A DNA stretch of 64,000 nt from NCBI GenBank assembly GCA_964646755.1, contig CAZYIE010000003.1, forward strand, positions 62,001 through 126,000. Reading direction: 5' to 3'. The notes under the pieces are model-generated. The model saw only the letters and a program-made list of their open reading frames with translations, did not search any database and was not told the origin of the DNA. Below, one piece after another: positions 34,441 through 45,400 of this stretch. Positions within the stretch are counted from its first letter, which is position 1, and each line of letters begins with the position of its first letter. The position numbers and the translations under genes were made by a program. The stretch is from MVRV01 sp964646755. GTDB taxonomy: Bacteria > Desulfobacterota > Syntrophia > Syntrophales > Smithellaceae.

Positions 34441-35397
34441 ATGATGAAACGGCAGATTTTTTTAGTATCATTACTTTTTTTAATTTGTTTGTCCTTAGGC
34501 TTTGTTTCCAGCGCATCGGCCCGACAATACGAAGTTAAGAAAGGTGATAATCTCAACATCATTTCCAAAAAAACTGGCGTAAGCATTCGTAACATCCAGC
34601 AGGCTAATGGTCTTAAAGGGACTGCTCTGAAATTAAAGCAAGTTCTCATCATTCCCGAAAAAGGCGCATCTGCTTCTACCGGCAGAGCAAAAATTAAACC
34701 GGTTGTTAAAACCAAACCGGCAGCTTATTACACCGTCAAAAAAGGTGATAATCTTGCGCTGATAGCCAGGAAAACAGGAACTCCCGTAAACCAAATAATG
34801 GCTATGAATAAAATTCGCCCAAAGAGCTTACGGATTGGCCAAAAATTGGTTCTGGCTAAGGTGCCAAGTGCGCTTACAACAACAGATGAACAATCCCTCA
34901 CCGATGATGACGAGGGAGATGACGATGAGGTAGCGGCAACAGTTGATGTCGCCGATCTGCAAAAAGAGGGTGAAACCAGTGCTGAACTCCTGGGAAAATG
35001 GGGCAGCCCTGATGAACGGAAACTATTCGTAAAAGTTGCTACCGGTTTCTTAGGCGCGCCTTATAGATTAGGCGGTTCAACAGTAAGAGGAATTGACTGT
35101 TCCGCATTTGTCCGCAAGATGTACCAATTTTTTGATATATCCCTTCCCCGTACCGCACGCGAACAATCTCACGTTGGACTAAGCGTTGATAAAAATGAAC
35201 TTCTGGAAGGTGATCTGGTTTTCTTCCGCACGCGAAAACCTGTTGGGCATGTAGGAATTTACGTCGGCAACAATGAATTTGTCCACGCTTCTTCCCGGGA
35301 CAAAGTTGTGAGAATTGATAACCTGGATTCGCCATACTTTAATAAAAGATTTATCCGCGCTGTTCGTGTCAAAGGCCTCGATGAAAATGGCGTTTAA
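34441..35397 (+). CDS. LysM-LysM-NlpC/P60 cell-wall hydrolase
   Basis: The start is at ATG 34441, six bases after AAGGAGG. A signal peptide (about 1-28) is followed by two LysM repeats (YEVKKGDNLNIISKKTGVS and YYTVKKGDNLALIARKTGTP), an acidic linker (DDDEGDDDE), and an NlpC/P60 domain. Catalytic Cys is in GIDCSAFV, His in GHVGIYVG, with a third His in FVHASS. It cleaves peptidoglycan stem peptides in the periplasm or at the surface. A terminator follows. Confidence 0.93.
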   Translation: MMKRQIFLVSLLFLICLSLGFVSSASARQYEVKKGDNLNIISKKTGVSIRNIQQANGLKGTALKLKQVLIIPEKGASASTGRAKIKPVVKTKPAAYYTVKKGDNLALIARKTGTPVNQIMAMNKIRPKSLRIGQKLVLAKVPSALTTTDEQSLTDDDEGDDDEVAATVDVADLQKEGETSAELLGKWGSPDERKLFVKVATGFLGAPYRLGGSTVRGIDCSAFVRKMYQFFDISLPRTAREQSHVGLSVDKNELLEGDLVFFRTRKPVGHVGIYVGNNEFVHASSRDKVVRIDNLDSPYFNKRFIRAVRVKGLDENGV

Positions 35398-35428
35398 ACA
35401 TCCACTAAATTAATTTGCAAATAAACAC

Positions 35429-35460
35429 AAAGGGGCATTTTTGATATGCCCTTTTTTTTT
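35429..35460 (+). terminator. Rho-independent terminator after the NlpC/P60 gene
   Basis: AGGGGCAT pairs with ATGCCCTT across a seven-base loop, followed by ten T. Confidence 0.85.
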
Positions 35461-35586
35461 CTTCAAACATTATTATTGCCAGTTGATTATCCTATAGGAT
35501 TATTATATAAATTCGTGCCAATTAATCTGATCTTTTTCTCTTTTATTTGAAGATGATCGTAAATGTTTATAATGAGGAGGAATATC

Positions 35587-36426
35587 ATGAAATCAAGCTT
35601 TAATTCTTTTATCTATATTTTTATCCTGGCCCTGTTTTGCAGTGGCTGTTTGGTTACCGAAGGCACATATGTAAAAAAAGTGCAAGAAGCCGACGGTTTA
35701 ACCAAGGAACTAGCCATTTTAAACGATAAGCACAAGGCCCTGACGGATGAAAATAATTCTCTGAAAGAACAGATAAAGAAATTAAACGGCGACGTAACTA
35801 ATATTACGGGACAGCGCGATGAGTTGGATAAAGTTTTAAAATTAAAGACAGATGATCTGTCGAAAGCAATTTCGGAAAGCCGTCAAAAAGTGGCTGATCT
35901 GGAAGCGGAAAACAAAAAGCTCAAAGAAAATGTCGCGCAGTTGCAGACTAAATCACAGGAAGTTGAAAAGCAAAGCAATACTTTCCAGGAGTTACTGCAG
36001 GAAATGAAGGGTGAAATCGCTCAGGGTCAAATAGCGATCACTGAACTAAAAGGCAAGCTCACTATGGATGTAGTGGACAAGATATTGTTTGCGTCCGGCG
36101 AATCAGCAGTAAAAAAAGAGGGTTTGGCTGTTCTCAAAAGAGTGGTGGATATTTTAAAAAACGTCAAGGATAAAAATATTCGTATTGAGGGTCATACGGA
36201 TAATATTCAAATTACCAGCCGGCTGGCCAAAGTTTATCCGACGAACTGGGAACTCTCGGCAGCACGTGCAATAAATGTAACCAAGTATTTACAGCAGCAA
36301 GGAATAGATGCCAAGATACTTTCCGCTACAGCTTTCGGCGAGTTTCAACCGCTGGCTGACAACGGCACTCCGGAAGGCAGAGCAAAAAACCGCCGGATAG
36401 CTATCATCTTGCTACCAAAGGAATAG
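35587..36426 (+). CDS. OmpA-domain lipoprotein with coiled coil
   Basis: Starting at ATG 35587 behind GAGGAGG, the 279-residue product has a lipobox-like LFCSGC (acylated Cys near 21). A long coiled coil of Glu, Lys and Leu heptads follows (about 35-150), then an OmpA/MotB-like peptidoglycan-binding domain with ILFASGESAVKKEG and IRIEGHTDN. It probably tethers the outer membrane to the wall. The next gene starts directly after its stop. Confidence 0.85.
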   Translation: MKSSFNSFIYIFILALFCSGCLVTEGTYVKKVQEADGLTKELAILNDKHKALTDENNSLKEQIKKLNGDVTNITGQRDELDKVLKLKTDDLSKAISESRQKVADLEAENKKLKENVAQLQTKSQEVEKQSNTFQELLQEMKGEIAQGQIAITELKGKLTMDVVDKILFASGESAVKKEGLAVLKRVVDILKNVKDKNIRIEGHTDNIQITSRLAKVYPTNWELSAARAINVTKYLQQQGIDAKILSATAFGEFQPLADNGTPEGRAKNRRIAIILLPKE

Positions 36427-38376
36427 TTGTTAATGGGAAAAAATATAGTTGAAAAAATTCTCGCTCAGCATTTAATTGAAGGCAATCTTGTGCCCGGTGA
36501 AGAAATCGGCATTCGCATTGATCAGACTTTAACTCAGGATGCCACCGGTACCATGGCTTATCTGCAATTGGAAGCGATGAATGTTCCCAAAGTTAAAACC
36601 GATCTATCGGTAAGTTATATCGATCATAACACTATCCAGATCGGTTTTGAAAACGCCGATGACCATAGATATTTACAGAGCATTGCTGAAAAATTCGGGA
36701 TTGTTCTTTCCCGTGCCGGCAATGGTATCTGCCATCAGGTTCACTTAGAAAGATTCGGCATTCCGGGCAAAACATTAATCGGTTCAGACAGCCACACCCC
36801 AACCTGCGGCGCGCTGGGCATGATTGCTATCGGCGCCGGAGGCCTTGATGTTGCGCAGGCTATGGCGGGCGAACCATTTTATCTTGTTTGCCCCAGGGTG
36901 ATTAGGATAAATTTACTGGGGCAATTGACCTCGTGGGTTTCTGCCAAAGATATAATTTTAAAAGTATTGGAAATATTTACTACCCGAGGAAATGTCGGCA
37001 CCATCTTTGAGTATGGTGGCGAAGGCGCGGCGGCACTTACCGTACCGGAGCGCGCCACTATAACCAATATGGGTGCGGAATGCGGGGTGACCACATCCCT
37101 ATTCCCAAGCGATGAGATGACCCGGCTCTTTTTACGCGCACAGCAAAGAGAAGTGGATTTTGTAGAACTTACGCCGGATCCCGAGGCAACATATGCAAAA
37201 GTGGTGAATATTGATTTATCAAAAATTACACCTCTGACTGCCAAACCGCACAGCCCGGATAATATCAGCACTGTCCAGAGCATGAAAGATATTGTCGTGG
37301 ATCAGGTCTGCCTGGGCAGCTGCACCAATTCATCTTACAAAGATTTAGTGACTGTAGCAAAAATATTAAAAGGAAAAGTAGTGCATCCCGAAGTCAGCTT
37401 TATATTGGCTCCCGGTTCAAGGCAGGTTCTGGAAAATCTGGCTCATGACGGATACCTCGCTGATTTAATTACTGCCGGCGCACGGCTGATGGAAAACGCG
37501 TGCGGCTTTTGTATCGGCAACAGTCAGAGCCCCAAATCCGGTTCCGTATCCTTGCGTACATCCAATCGCAACTTCCTTGGACGTTCCGGAACAATGGATG
37601 CCGATGTTTATCTCGTCAGCCCCGAAACAGCGGCAGCAGCGGTAATTACAGGGCACTTCACTGATCCACGCGATTTGGGCATGGCATACCCGCTGGTGGA
37701 AATACCGGACAATTTTCTCATTGATGACAGCATGATCATCCGGCCGGTTGAGACTAAGAGCGATATTGAGGTTTATCGCGGCCCCAACATCGGCGCACCG
37801 CCGAATAATACAGCTCTCCCGGTGACTATCACTGCTCTGGTAACAATTAAAGTCGGTGATAAAATCACCACTGACCATATTATTCCGGCGGGAGCACGCA
37901 TGAAATACCGCTCGAATATCCCGAAATATTCGGAGTTTGTTTTTGAAAATGTAGACTCTAATTTTGCAGAAAATGCGCAAAATATTAAAGCGGCCGGAAG
38001 GCAGAATATTATTGTGGCCGGTTTTTCTTATGGCCAGGGATCGTCGCGCGAGCACGCCGCCATTTGTCCGATGTATCTGGGCGTCCGCGCTGTCATTGCC
38101 AAATCATTCGAACGCATTCACACCGCCAATCTGATTAATTTCGGTATTTTGCCGCTCACTTTTATCATTGAAGGCGACTATGACAAAATTGATCGGGGCG
38201 ATGATCTCGAGATATGCAATATACGCGAATTAATTGCCGCAGGCAGCGATTTGCCTGTTCAGAACAAAACCAAGGGAAATTCTTTTTCTGTGACCTGCAA
38301 TCTGTCGGCAAGACAAAAACAAATGGTCCTGGCAGGCGGAGCACTCAATGTGAATAGGCTGATGGCTGATGGCTGA
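36427..38376 (+). CDS. Aconitate hydratase (single-chain, Aquifex type)
   Basis: About 649 residues, in the length class of the shorter aconitases. Fe-S ligands are CLGSCTNSS (near 293) and a later CGFCIG (near 358). GSDSHTPTCGALG and the swivel-domain FSYGQGSSREHAA are also present. Either TTG 36427 (well spaced from AAAGGA) or ATG 36433 can start it; only two residues differ. It isomerises citrate to isocitrate and stands immediately before icd. The C-terminal codons (RLMADG) run into a CTGA-type repeat. Confidence 0.92.
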   Translation: MLMGKNIVEKILAQHLIEGNLVPGEEIGIRIDQTLTQDATGTMAYLQLEAMNVPKVKTDLSVSYIDHNTIQIGFENADDHRYLQSIAEKFGIVLSRAGNGICHQVHLERFGIPGKTLIGSDSHTPTCGALGMIAIGAGGLDVAQAMAGEPFYLVCPRVIRINLLGQLTSWVSAKDIILKVLEIFTTRGNVGTIFEYGGEGAAALTVPERATITNMGAECGVTTSLFPSDEMTRLFLRAQQREVDFVELTPDPEATYAKVVNIDLSKITPLTAKPHSPDNISTVQSMKDIVVDQVCLGSCTNSSYKDLVTVAKILKGKVVHPEVSFILAPGSRQVLENLAHDGYLADLITAGARLMENACGFCIGNSQSPKSGSVSLRTSNRNFLGRSGTMDADVYLVSPETAAAAVITGHFTDPRDLGMAYPLVEIPDNFLIDDSMIIRPVETKSDIEVYRGPNIGAPPNNTALPVTITALVTIKVGDKITTDHIIPAGARMKYRSNIPKYSEFVFENVDSNFAENAQNIKAAGRQNIIVAGFSYGQGSSREHAAICPMYLGVRAVIAKSFERIHTANLINFGILPLTFIIEGDYDKIDRGDDLEICNIRELIAAGSDLPVQNKTKGNSFSVTCNLSARQKQMVLAGGALNVNRLMADG

Positions 38377-38445
38377 AGACTGATGGTTTATTTTGTGGCA
38401 CGCTTCGCGCGCTTCATCTTGACCTTCAGTCTTCAGTCCTCAGCC
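38364..38445. repeat. Inverted repeat between acn and icd, built from CTGA-type units
   Basis: The arm at 38364-38386 is complementary to 38423-38445 at about 20 of 23 positions, with a 36-base centre. The left arm contains the stop codon TGA of the aconitase gene. The units resemble those after livF and the kinase at 62403. Confidence 0.65.
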
Positions 38446-38470
38446 TACATAACAAGGAGCAAATATTATT

Positions 38471-39694
38471 ATGTCCCAGAAGATTAAAGTAAAAACTACA
38501 CTCGTCGAAATGGATGGCGATGAAATGACCCGGATCATGTGGCAGATGGTAAAAGATAAATTGCTGTTCCCCTATCTCGACATGAATATTGATTATTTCG
38601 ATTTGCACGTCAAACATCGTGACGACACTGATGATCAGGTAACAATTGATGCTGCCAAAGCAATCATGAAATACGGCGTCGGAATTAAATGTGCAACTAT
38701 TACACCCAACGAAGACAGGGTGAAAGAATACACTCTAAAAAAAGCATGGAAAAGTCCCAACGGTACGATCCGCTCCATGCTCGATGGCACGGTATTCCGC
38801 AAACCAATTCTGGTCAAAAACATTAAACCGGCTGTTTCCGCCTGGAAAAAACCAATAACCATTGGACGTCACGCCTATGGCGACGTTTATAGCAATACTG
38901 AATTTGCCGTTCCCGCAGCAGGAAAACTTGAACTGGTCTTTACTCCGCAAAAAGGCGGCAAACAAATCAGCATTCCTGTTTTTGATTTTCCAGGACCGGG
39001 AATCGCGCAGGTCAACCATAACCTGGAGCAATCAATTATAAGCTTTGCCCGTGCCTGCTTTACTTACGCTTTGAGTGAAAAGATAGACCTGTGGTTTTCC
39101 ACCAAAGACACCATTTCCAAAATATACGATGCCGGTTTCCGCGATATCTTTGACCGCGAATTCGAACAAAACTGGAAAGATAAATTTCAAGCGGCCGGAA
39201 TCGAATATTTTTTCACTTTGATTGACGACGCCGTTGCCCGCATTATGAAAATTGAAGGCGGCATTCTCTGGGCGCTGAAAAATTACGATGGCGATGTTCT
39301 GTCCGACATGATCGCCTCGGCCAACGGATCACTGGCTATGATGACCTCGGTACTTGTCTCTCCGAATGGCTGGTTCGAGTATGAAGCAGCTCATGGCACG
39401 GTTCAAAAACATTACTACAAACATTTAAAAGGGGAAGAAACATCCAGCAATTCCATGGCGCTGATTTTTGCCTGGAGCGGCGGCCTGCGCAAACGCGGCG
39501 AGCTGGACGGAACTCCGGACGTAGTCGAATTTGCCGATAAACTGGAAGCGGCCGCTCTGGCTACCGTTGAGGAAGGAATCATGACCGGAGATTTGCTGGC
39601 GCTGGCCGACAATAAGGCTAGTAACAAAAAAATGAATACGGAAGGCTTCATTGATGCTATCGCCGTTAATTTGCAAAAAAAGCTCAATGGTTAA
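38471..39694 (+). CDS. icd: NADP-dependent isocitrate dehydrogenase (dimeric eukaryote-like type)
   Basis: A 407-residue protein with the signature of the dimeric NADP-IDH class: LVEMDGDEMTRIMWQM at the start, IKCATITPNEDRVKEY and the substrate-binding TIRSMLDGTVFRKPI. It makes 2-oxoglutarate and NADPH, feeding glutamate synthesis next to aconitase. A short AAGGAG ribosome site precedes the ATG. Its stop overlaps the rlmN start by eight bases. Confidence 0.95.
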   Translation: MSQKIKVKTTLVEMDGDEMTRIMWQMVKDKLLFPYLDMNIDYFDLHVKHRDDTDDQVTIDAAKAIMKYGVGIKCATITPNEDRVKEYTLKKAWKSPNGTIRSMLDGTVFRKPILVKNIKPAVSAWKKPITIGRHAYGDVYSNTEFAVPAAGKLELVFTPQKGGKQISIPVFDFPGPGIAQVNHNLEQSIISFARACFTYALSEKIDLWFSTKDTISKIYDAGFRDIFDREFEQNWKDKFQAAGIEYFFTLIDDAVARIMKIEGGILWALKNYDGDVLSDMIASANGSLAMMTSVLVSPNGWFEYEAAHGTVQKHYYKHLKGEETSSNSMALIFAWSGGLRKRGELDGTPDVVEFADKLEAAALATVEEGIMTGDLLALADNKASNKKMNTEGFIDAIAVNLQKKLNG

Positions 39695-40736
39695 TAGCGC
39701 AATACCTGCACTGCCTAATTTACTTGATTTCACTTTAGAGGAAATGGAAGAATTCATTTCCTCTCTGGGCAAAGAAAAATTCCGTGCCCGGCAAATTATG
39801 AAATGTCTTTACCAATCCGGCAATCGTAACGTAGCCTCGATGACCACAATATCGCGTGAATTCCGCGGCAGGCTGGCCGATATTTCCCGCATCGAAAGAC
39901 CGGAAGTTGTCAAAATTCTGGAATCAAAAGATGGAACCAAAAAAGCCCTCTTGCGGCTGGAAGATGGTCTTTTTATTGAAAGCGTTCTCATCCCCGGCAA
40001 GCGCAATTGGACGATTTGCGTTTCCACACAAGCCGGCTGTGCCATGGGTTGTAAATTCTGCCTCACTGCCCGCCAGGGATTTAAAAGAAATTTGCAGCCT
40101 TCAGAGATTACCGGCCAAATTCTTGCCCTGCAAAACAAAACGCCACTCGGACCGGAGATCAAGAACATTGTGATGATGGGCATGGGCGAACCTCTGGCTA
40201 ATTATGACAATACTTTGAAGGCGATAAAAAATATCACCTGTGATTTCGGTTTAGGTTTTTCCAACCGGAAAGTCACAGTTTCCACCTGTGGTCTGGCGCC
40301 GCAGATTGTTCAATTAGGCAAAGATATTTGCATAAATCTGGCTGTATCATTAAACGCCCCCGATAATGATACAAGAAACAATCTTATGCCGATTAATAAA
40401 AAGTATCCGCTGGAAGTAATGCTCGATGCCTGCAAGAAATATCCGATGCCCGGCCGTCGCCTGCTTACTTTTGAATACATATTAATTGATGGCGTCAATT
40501 CGTCGGTGCGCGATGCCGAGAAACTGGCCACATTAATAAAAGATCAACGCTGCAAATTAAATTTGATTGTTTTCAACGAATTTCCCGGAGCACCTTTTAA
40601 GTCTCCGGCAAAAACTGACGTGGAAGCTTTCCAGCAAAGGCTGATCAAAAAGCATTATACAACTGTCATTCGCGCCAGCAAAGGCAGTGACATCCTTGCC
40701 GCCTGTGGACAGTTAAGCGGATCAATGAAGTTGTAA
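39687..40736 (+). CDS. rlmN: 23S rRNA (adenine-2503-C2)-methyltransferase
   Basis: Starting at ATG 39687 (MVNSAIPALPNL) it is 349 residues, usual for RlmN. The radical SAM motif is CAMGCKFC (CxxxCxxC). The ISTC-type VSTCGLAP and the C-terminal RASKGSDILAACGQL complete the family pattern, including the second Cys needed for methyl transfer. It methylates A2503 of 23S rRNA and A37 of some tRNAs. The start overlaps icd by eight bases, so translation is coupled. Confidence 0.95.
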   Translation: MVNSAIPALPNLLDFTLEEMEEFISSLGKEKFRARQIMKCLYQSGNRNVASMTTISREFRGRLADISRIERPEVVKILESKDGTKKALLRLEDGLFIESVLIPGKRNWTICVSTQAGCAMGCKFCLTARQGFKRNLQPSEITGQILALQNKTPLGPEIKNIVMMGMGEPLANYDNTLKAIKNITCDFGLGFSNRKVTVSTCGLAPQIVQLGKDICINLAVSLNAPDNDTRNNLMPINKKYPLEVMLDACKKYPMPGRRLLTFEYILIDGVNSSVRDAEKLATLIKDQRCKLNLIVFNEFPGAPFKSPAKTDVEAFQQRLIKKHYTTVIRASKGSDILAACGQLSGSMKL

Positions 40737-40788
40737 GTTAAATATAACCTGGTAAAATGCCACTATCCGGCAAAAGGAGGTAAGAAAA

Positions 40789-41658
40789 ATGTACGAAAGT
40801 GACGCTGATAAAACAAAAGAAGCCATGCAGGCTATGATGAAAAAAGGACCGACAAAATTAATAATGATTATTGGTGCTATTATTTTTATCCTGATTTTCT
40901 TCAGACCTTGGGTACAGGTCGGCGCAGGACAAAGAGGGATCGTTCTTAATTTCGGAGCCGTGCAAAAGAAAGTTCTGGAGGAAGGTTTGCATCTTCGCAT
41001 ACCGGTGATGCAGGAGATCGCGCTGATGGATGTGAAAGTTCAGAAAGCCGAGACGGATGCGGCCGCAGCTTCAGCTGATCTGCAGGATGTTACATCCCGC
41101 GTAGCCCTGAATTATCATATCGTTCCCGATCAGGCTAATACCGTCTATCAGAAGATTGGTGTCCAGTTCAAGGAGCGTATCATCGACCCTGCCATTCTGG
41201 AGGTCGTCAAGGCCGTAACTGCCAAGTACACGGCAGAGGAGCTTATAACCAAGAGGCCGGCCGTCAGTGAGGCAATGCGACGGAATCTTATGGAGAGACT
41301 CATCGTAAACAATATTGCCGTTGACGCCTTTTCCATTGTGACCTTCAGTTTTTCAAAGGTTTTCACCGAGGCCATCGAATCCAAACAAACAGCAGAGCAG
41401 CTGGCCCTGAAAGCAAAAAGAGACCTCGACAGGATAAAGATCGAAGCGGAACAAAAGATCACTGCGGCCCGGGCGGAAGCAGAGTCGCTCCGATTACAGA
41501 GAGCAAACATTTCGACGGACTTGATAGAACTTCGGAAAATTGAAGCCAATATGAAAGCCATCGAAAAATGGAACGGAATACTTCCCCAGGTAACAGGTGG
41601 AGGAGCGATTCCCATGATCGGTCTGGGAGGCGACACAAGTAAAAAGACCAAACCATAG
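40789..41658 (+). CDS. Prohibitin-like SPFH membrane protein
   Basis: A 289-residue protein with one N-terminal membrane span (about 23-40), an SPFH domain beginning VGAGQRGIVLNFGAVQKKVLEEGLHLRIP, and a helical region rich in Ala, Glu and Lys. The last 40 residues are Gly/Pro-rich. Prohibitins form membrane rings that organise or protect other membrane proteins. An AGGAGG ribosome site precedes the ATG. Confidence 0.88.
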   Translation: MYESDADKTKEAMQAMMKKGPTKLIMIIGAIIFILIFFRPWVQVGAGQRGIVLNFGAVQKKVLEEGLHLRIPVMQEIALMDVKVQKAETDAAAASADLQDVTSRVALNYHIVPDQANTVYQKIGVQFKERIIDPAILEVVKAVTAKYTAEELITKRPAVSEAMRRNLMERLIVNNIAVDAFSIVTFSFSKVFTEAIESKQTAEQLALKAKRDLDRIKIEAEQKITAARAEAESLRLQRANISTDLIELRKIEANMKAIEKWNGILPQVTGGGAIPMIGLGGDTSKKTKP

Positions 41659-41745
41659 AAAAACCGGCGATATTTATCTTCTACCTGAAATAAGCGTTAA
41701 GTATTATTATTTTGCCTGGAAAGATAAGCGTGGATTCACCAGAAC

Positions 41746-41790
41746 ATTTGCATCCGGAGCGTATTGCTCTAATACGCTCCGGATGCAAAT
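41746..41790. repeat. Perfect 20-base inverted repeat with five-base loop
   Basis: Bases 41746-41765 are exactly complementary to 41771-41790 around the loop GCTCT. No T run follows on the plus strand, so it is not an ordinary terminator, though it could stop or stabilise transcripts from the prohibitin-like and DUF2784 genes, which converge here. Confidence 0.85.
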
Positions 41791-41826
41791 GATGATACCA
41801 GTAAATAATTTTATCAACTGACCGGG

Positions 41827-42210
41827 CTACAAAGCTGCGTTTTTTGATTTACGCATCCTTTTTTTTTGCAGGAAAAGAATGTAAAATACAAGATTGACAG
41901 CTATGACCACAACACCAAAAACATATTGCATCGCAGCAGTCAGGTTTTCCGGGTATATTAACGGCAGAAGATAGTACTCGATAAAATCACCGTGGTAAGC
42001 CGCACCACCTCCGCGCTGTCTCAGATAATTCTCCAGAGGTGTCAGAGGACAAACCCAACCGCTCAATTCAACTGTTGCTCCCCAGACGGCCGCAGGCAGA
42101 TGCACCCAAGCCAGCCAGGGTCGGCGAATGAGGAATATCCCGCCGATTACAACAAACACGATAAACAGGAAGTGCACCACAACGAGCGCATCGGCAAGAA
42201 ACTGGTACAT
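41827..42210 (-). CDS. DUF2784 membrane protein
   Basis: A 127-residue protein with about four membrane spans and the DUF2784 pattern (LADALVVVHFLFIVFVVIGG, WVHLPAAVWGATVELSGWVCPLTPLEN). Function unknown. It is convergent with the prohibitin-like gene across the perfect hairpin. Confidence 0.85.
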   Translation of the reverse strand: MYQFLADALVVVHFLFIVFVVIGGIFLIRRPWLAWVHLPAAVWGATVELSGWVCPLTPLENYLRQRGGGAAYHGDFIEYYLLPLIYPENLTAAMQYVFGVVVIAVNLVFYILFLQKKRMRKSKNAAL

Positions 42211-42408
42211 ATCGCCTCCAAAGAGCGTGAAATATCCCGAAATGCTTCTGATACTTTATGTGACCGAATCTATAATTGACTTTACAGACAATGTCCAATT
42301 AAGTCCTGTCTTAACAAGCATAACACCTACAACTACACACCTTTGAGTCTGGAATTGGAGTGAGGATTGCCAGTTGTTAACTACTGTATTTCAGAAGCAT
42401 CGAATTTG

Positions 42409-45400
42409 TTACGAAATCGGTATTTCCCTATCATCCAGTACCTCTCGAACAACCCGCGCAAGTTCCTTCTTTGTGAGCGGTTTCATGCAGTAGGCTTTTA
42501 TTCCTAGAGACTTGGCCTGTTCTTCCATACCTGGTTCCCGTATTCCTGAACAGATAATTATCGGGATGTCCGGACGAATCTTCAGAATTTTCCGGGAGAG
42601 CACGATACCTGTCATTTTCGGGATGGTCATGTCTGTGATTACAAGGTCGAAGCGCTGCGGTGCGGTGGCAAACAGATCCAATGCCTCTAAACTGCTCGTG
42701 ATGCCCGTTACCTCATAACCAAGGGAAGAGAGCATGCGTGTGCCCAAATTAACCAGAGTTCTTTCATCGTCTACAAAGAGAATTTGCTCTTTACCTCCGA
42801 TGCTGATTCCGGATATGTTCCCAATATTGACCGCTTCATGGATAATCCTGGGCAAATAGACATTAAAAGTTGCGCCTTCATCCACTTTGCTCTCCACATT
42901 GATAACGCCGTCATGGCTCTTGACAATACCATATACGACGGACAAGCCCAGACCGGTTCCTTCGTCCTTGGTTTTAGTTGTAAAAAAGGGATCAAAGATA
43001 CGCTTGATGTTATCAGGGTCGATACCGTGACCAGTATCGCCGATAGTTAACTTGATGTAATGCCCCGGTTGTAGTTCAGAATTATTTGATAGATCGCCTT
43101 CGGCTAGCTCCATTGTAGAGAGCTCTATCTTCAGTTTACCACCTGTCTGCTTCATAGCATGGGCGGCGTTTGTGCACAAATTCATGATAATCTGATGCAT
43201 CTGTGTATGATCTGCCAGAATAGTGCAGGATTCGTTCGTCAAATGCTGGTCTATCTCAATAGTGGTCGGAATGGATGACCGGAGAAATTTAATAGCTTCC
43301 TTCAGTAGAATTTTGATGTCCAGAGGTTTCTTGTCCTGGTCGTCCTGCCTACTGAAGGTCAGGATTTGCTTTACAAGATCTTTGGCGCGCTCTGCCCCTT
43401 TCAGAGTTTCTTGTAAATATTCTTGATATTCTTTGTTCTGATTTTCATCAATAGCCATTTCAGTGTAGCCGATGATAGCCCCCAGAATATTATTGAAGTC
43501 ATGAGCGATACCTCCGGCCAGGGTACCGATGGCCTCCATCTTCTGAGACTGAAAAAGTTGGCTTTCGAGCTTGGCCCTCTCCACATCGGCCCGTTTCCGC
43601 TCGGAGATGTCGCTGCTGTTTACTATCATTCCAACAACTTCTCCTGCATCATCGAATAAGGGATGGCCCGAAGAACGGATCCAGATATAGTGCCCATCTT
43701 TATGCTGGTAACGGTACTCAACATCGCGGACTGTTTTCGTGCGAATTCCCTCCACGTAATCAGCTGCCACGCTCTCCCGGTCATCGGGATGAACTCGGTC
43801 AAATACAGACCGTCCGATTATATCCTCCGGATTATCCCCAAATATCTTCTTGTGGGCAGGCCCGATATATTTGAATATACCATGAGCATCAATCTCACTC
43901 ACAATATCACTCATATTCTCGGTTATTCGCCGATATTTCTCCTCGCTCACGATCAACGCATCTTTCGCCCGCTTGCTGTCAGAAACATCAATAAAGCTCT
44001 CAATATAACAATCCCTTCCCTTAATGTTAATAGGATAAACTGTTTTCAGAATGTCCTTTTGCTGTCCTTCAGCGCAGAGCAGCTTACGTTCAGAGTGATC
44101 GACATTTTGACCAAGATCTTTGACCGGACATTTGCCTACCTGTGCAGGGCATACCAACGAGTGGCAGATCTGACCAATAATATTCTCTTTGGGCAACCCG
44201 GTCATTTCTATGGCAGTCGGATTCGCATCAATAATTATCTGAGTATCTTTATCGATGATGATAATCCCGGTTCCTACGGTATCGAAGATTGCTTGTAGCT
44301 TAGTCTCGCTATCCCTCAAGGATTCCTCCGCTTGCTTGCGGTCGGTGATGTCGCGATGTGTAGAAAGAAAAATATCCTGATTGCCTATACGCATTTTGTC
44401 AATATTCAGTAAAGCCCAGTAAGCCGAACCATCCTTACGCTTTAGTTCCACTTCATGATCACAAACCACGCCAGTTTCCGTTGCGAGTTTTAAAATTAAA
44501 TCTCGATCACCTGGATGCATATATGTGTCGCGGGCGTTTATTGTCTTTAATTCCTCGATGCTGTAACCTGTGAATTTTATCGTTGCCGGGTTAGCATCCA
44601 AAAGATGACCATCCAGTGTTGTTATCCCGATACCCACCGGTGAGGCATCGAAAATCAAGCGGAACTTCTCTTCACTCTTACCCAGCGCTTCTTCCGCCAG
44701 CTTGTGTTCGCTGATGTCCTTGAAGAATCCTTCAACACCAAGTATATGGCCGCCTTCATCATGGTAATAACGACTGTTTGCCGATATCGGTATCGTACTT
44801 CCGTCTTTGCGCTTTAGAACAACCTCGTAATCACGGACCAGACCAGTTTTATTCAGTTCGGATAATACTTTTTCTCTTTCTTCCGGGTTCAGATAGAGAT
44901 CTGTTGCCACATTCTTACCCAGGATTTCATCCAATGAGTCATATCCGAAAATAGATAAGCCGGAGGGACTGAACATGATAATATTCCCATCTATATCAGT
45001 CCGGTAATATGCATCAATGACGTTTTCAATGATTCCCCGGTAGTGTTCTTCACTATCAATAAGCGCCTGCTCTGCCTTCTTGCGTTCTGTTATGTCCGTT
45101 AACATGTTGAGAGTAGCCGGCCTTTCATTCCATTGTATCTTTCGTGCAGAAAGACACAGCCACCTAGTTTCTTCCACACTACTAATAACCCTGAAGTCGT
45201 ATGCATCTGGAACATTCTCGCCGGCCAATCTCTTTTTATAGCGTTCAAAAACAAGATTTTTGTCTTCCGGGTGAATGAAATCAACGAAAGCCTTTCCAAT
45301 AATCTCTCCGATCGGTAGGGCAAGAATATCCTCTAGTTTATCGTTCGCAAAGGCAATTTTGTTATCTTGTGCAATAAGTATGGCCTCGTTTGCCTTCTCC

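Noticed and set aside
38471..39694. Unusual isocitrate dehydrogenase as a transferred eukaryotic gene
   Set aside because: The dimeric NADP-type IDH is widespread in bacteria, and the gene fits its operon with rlmN.
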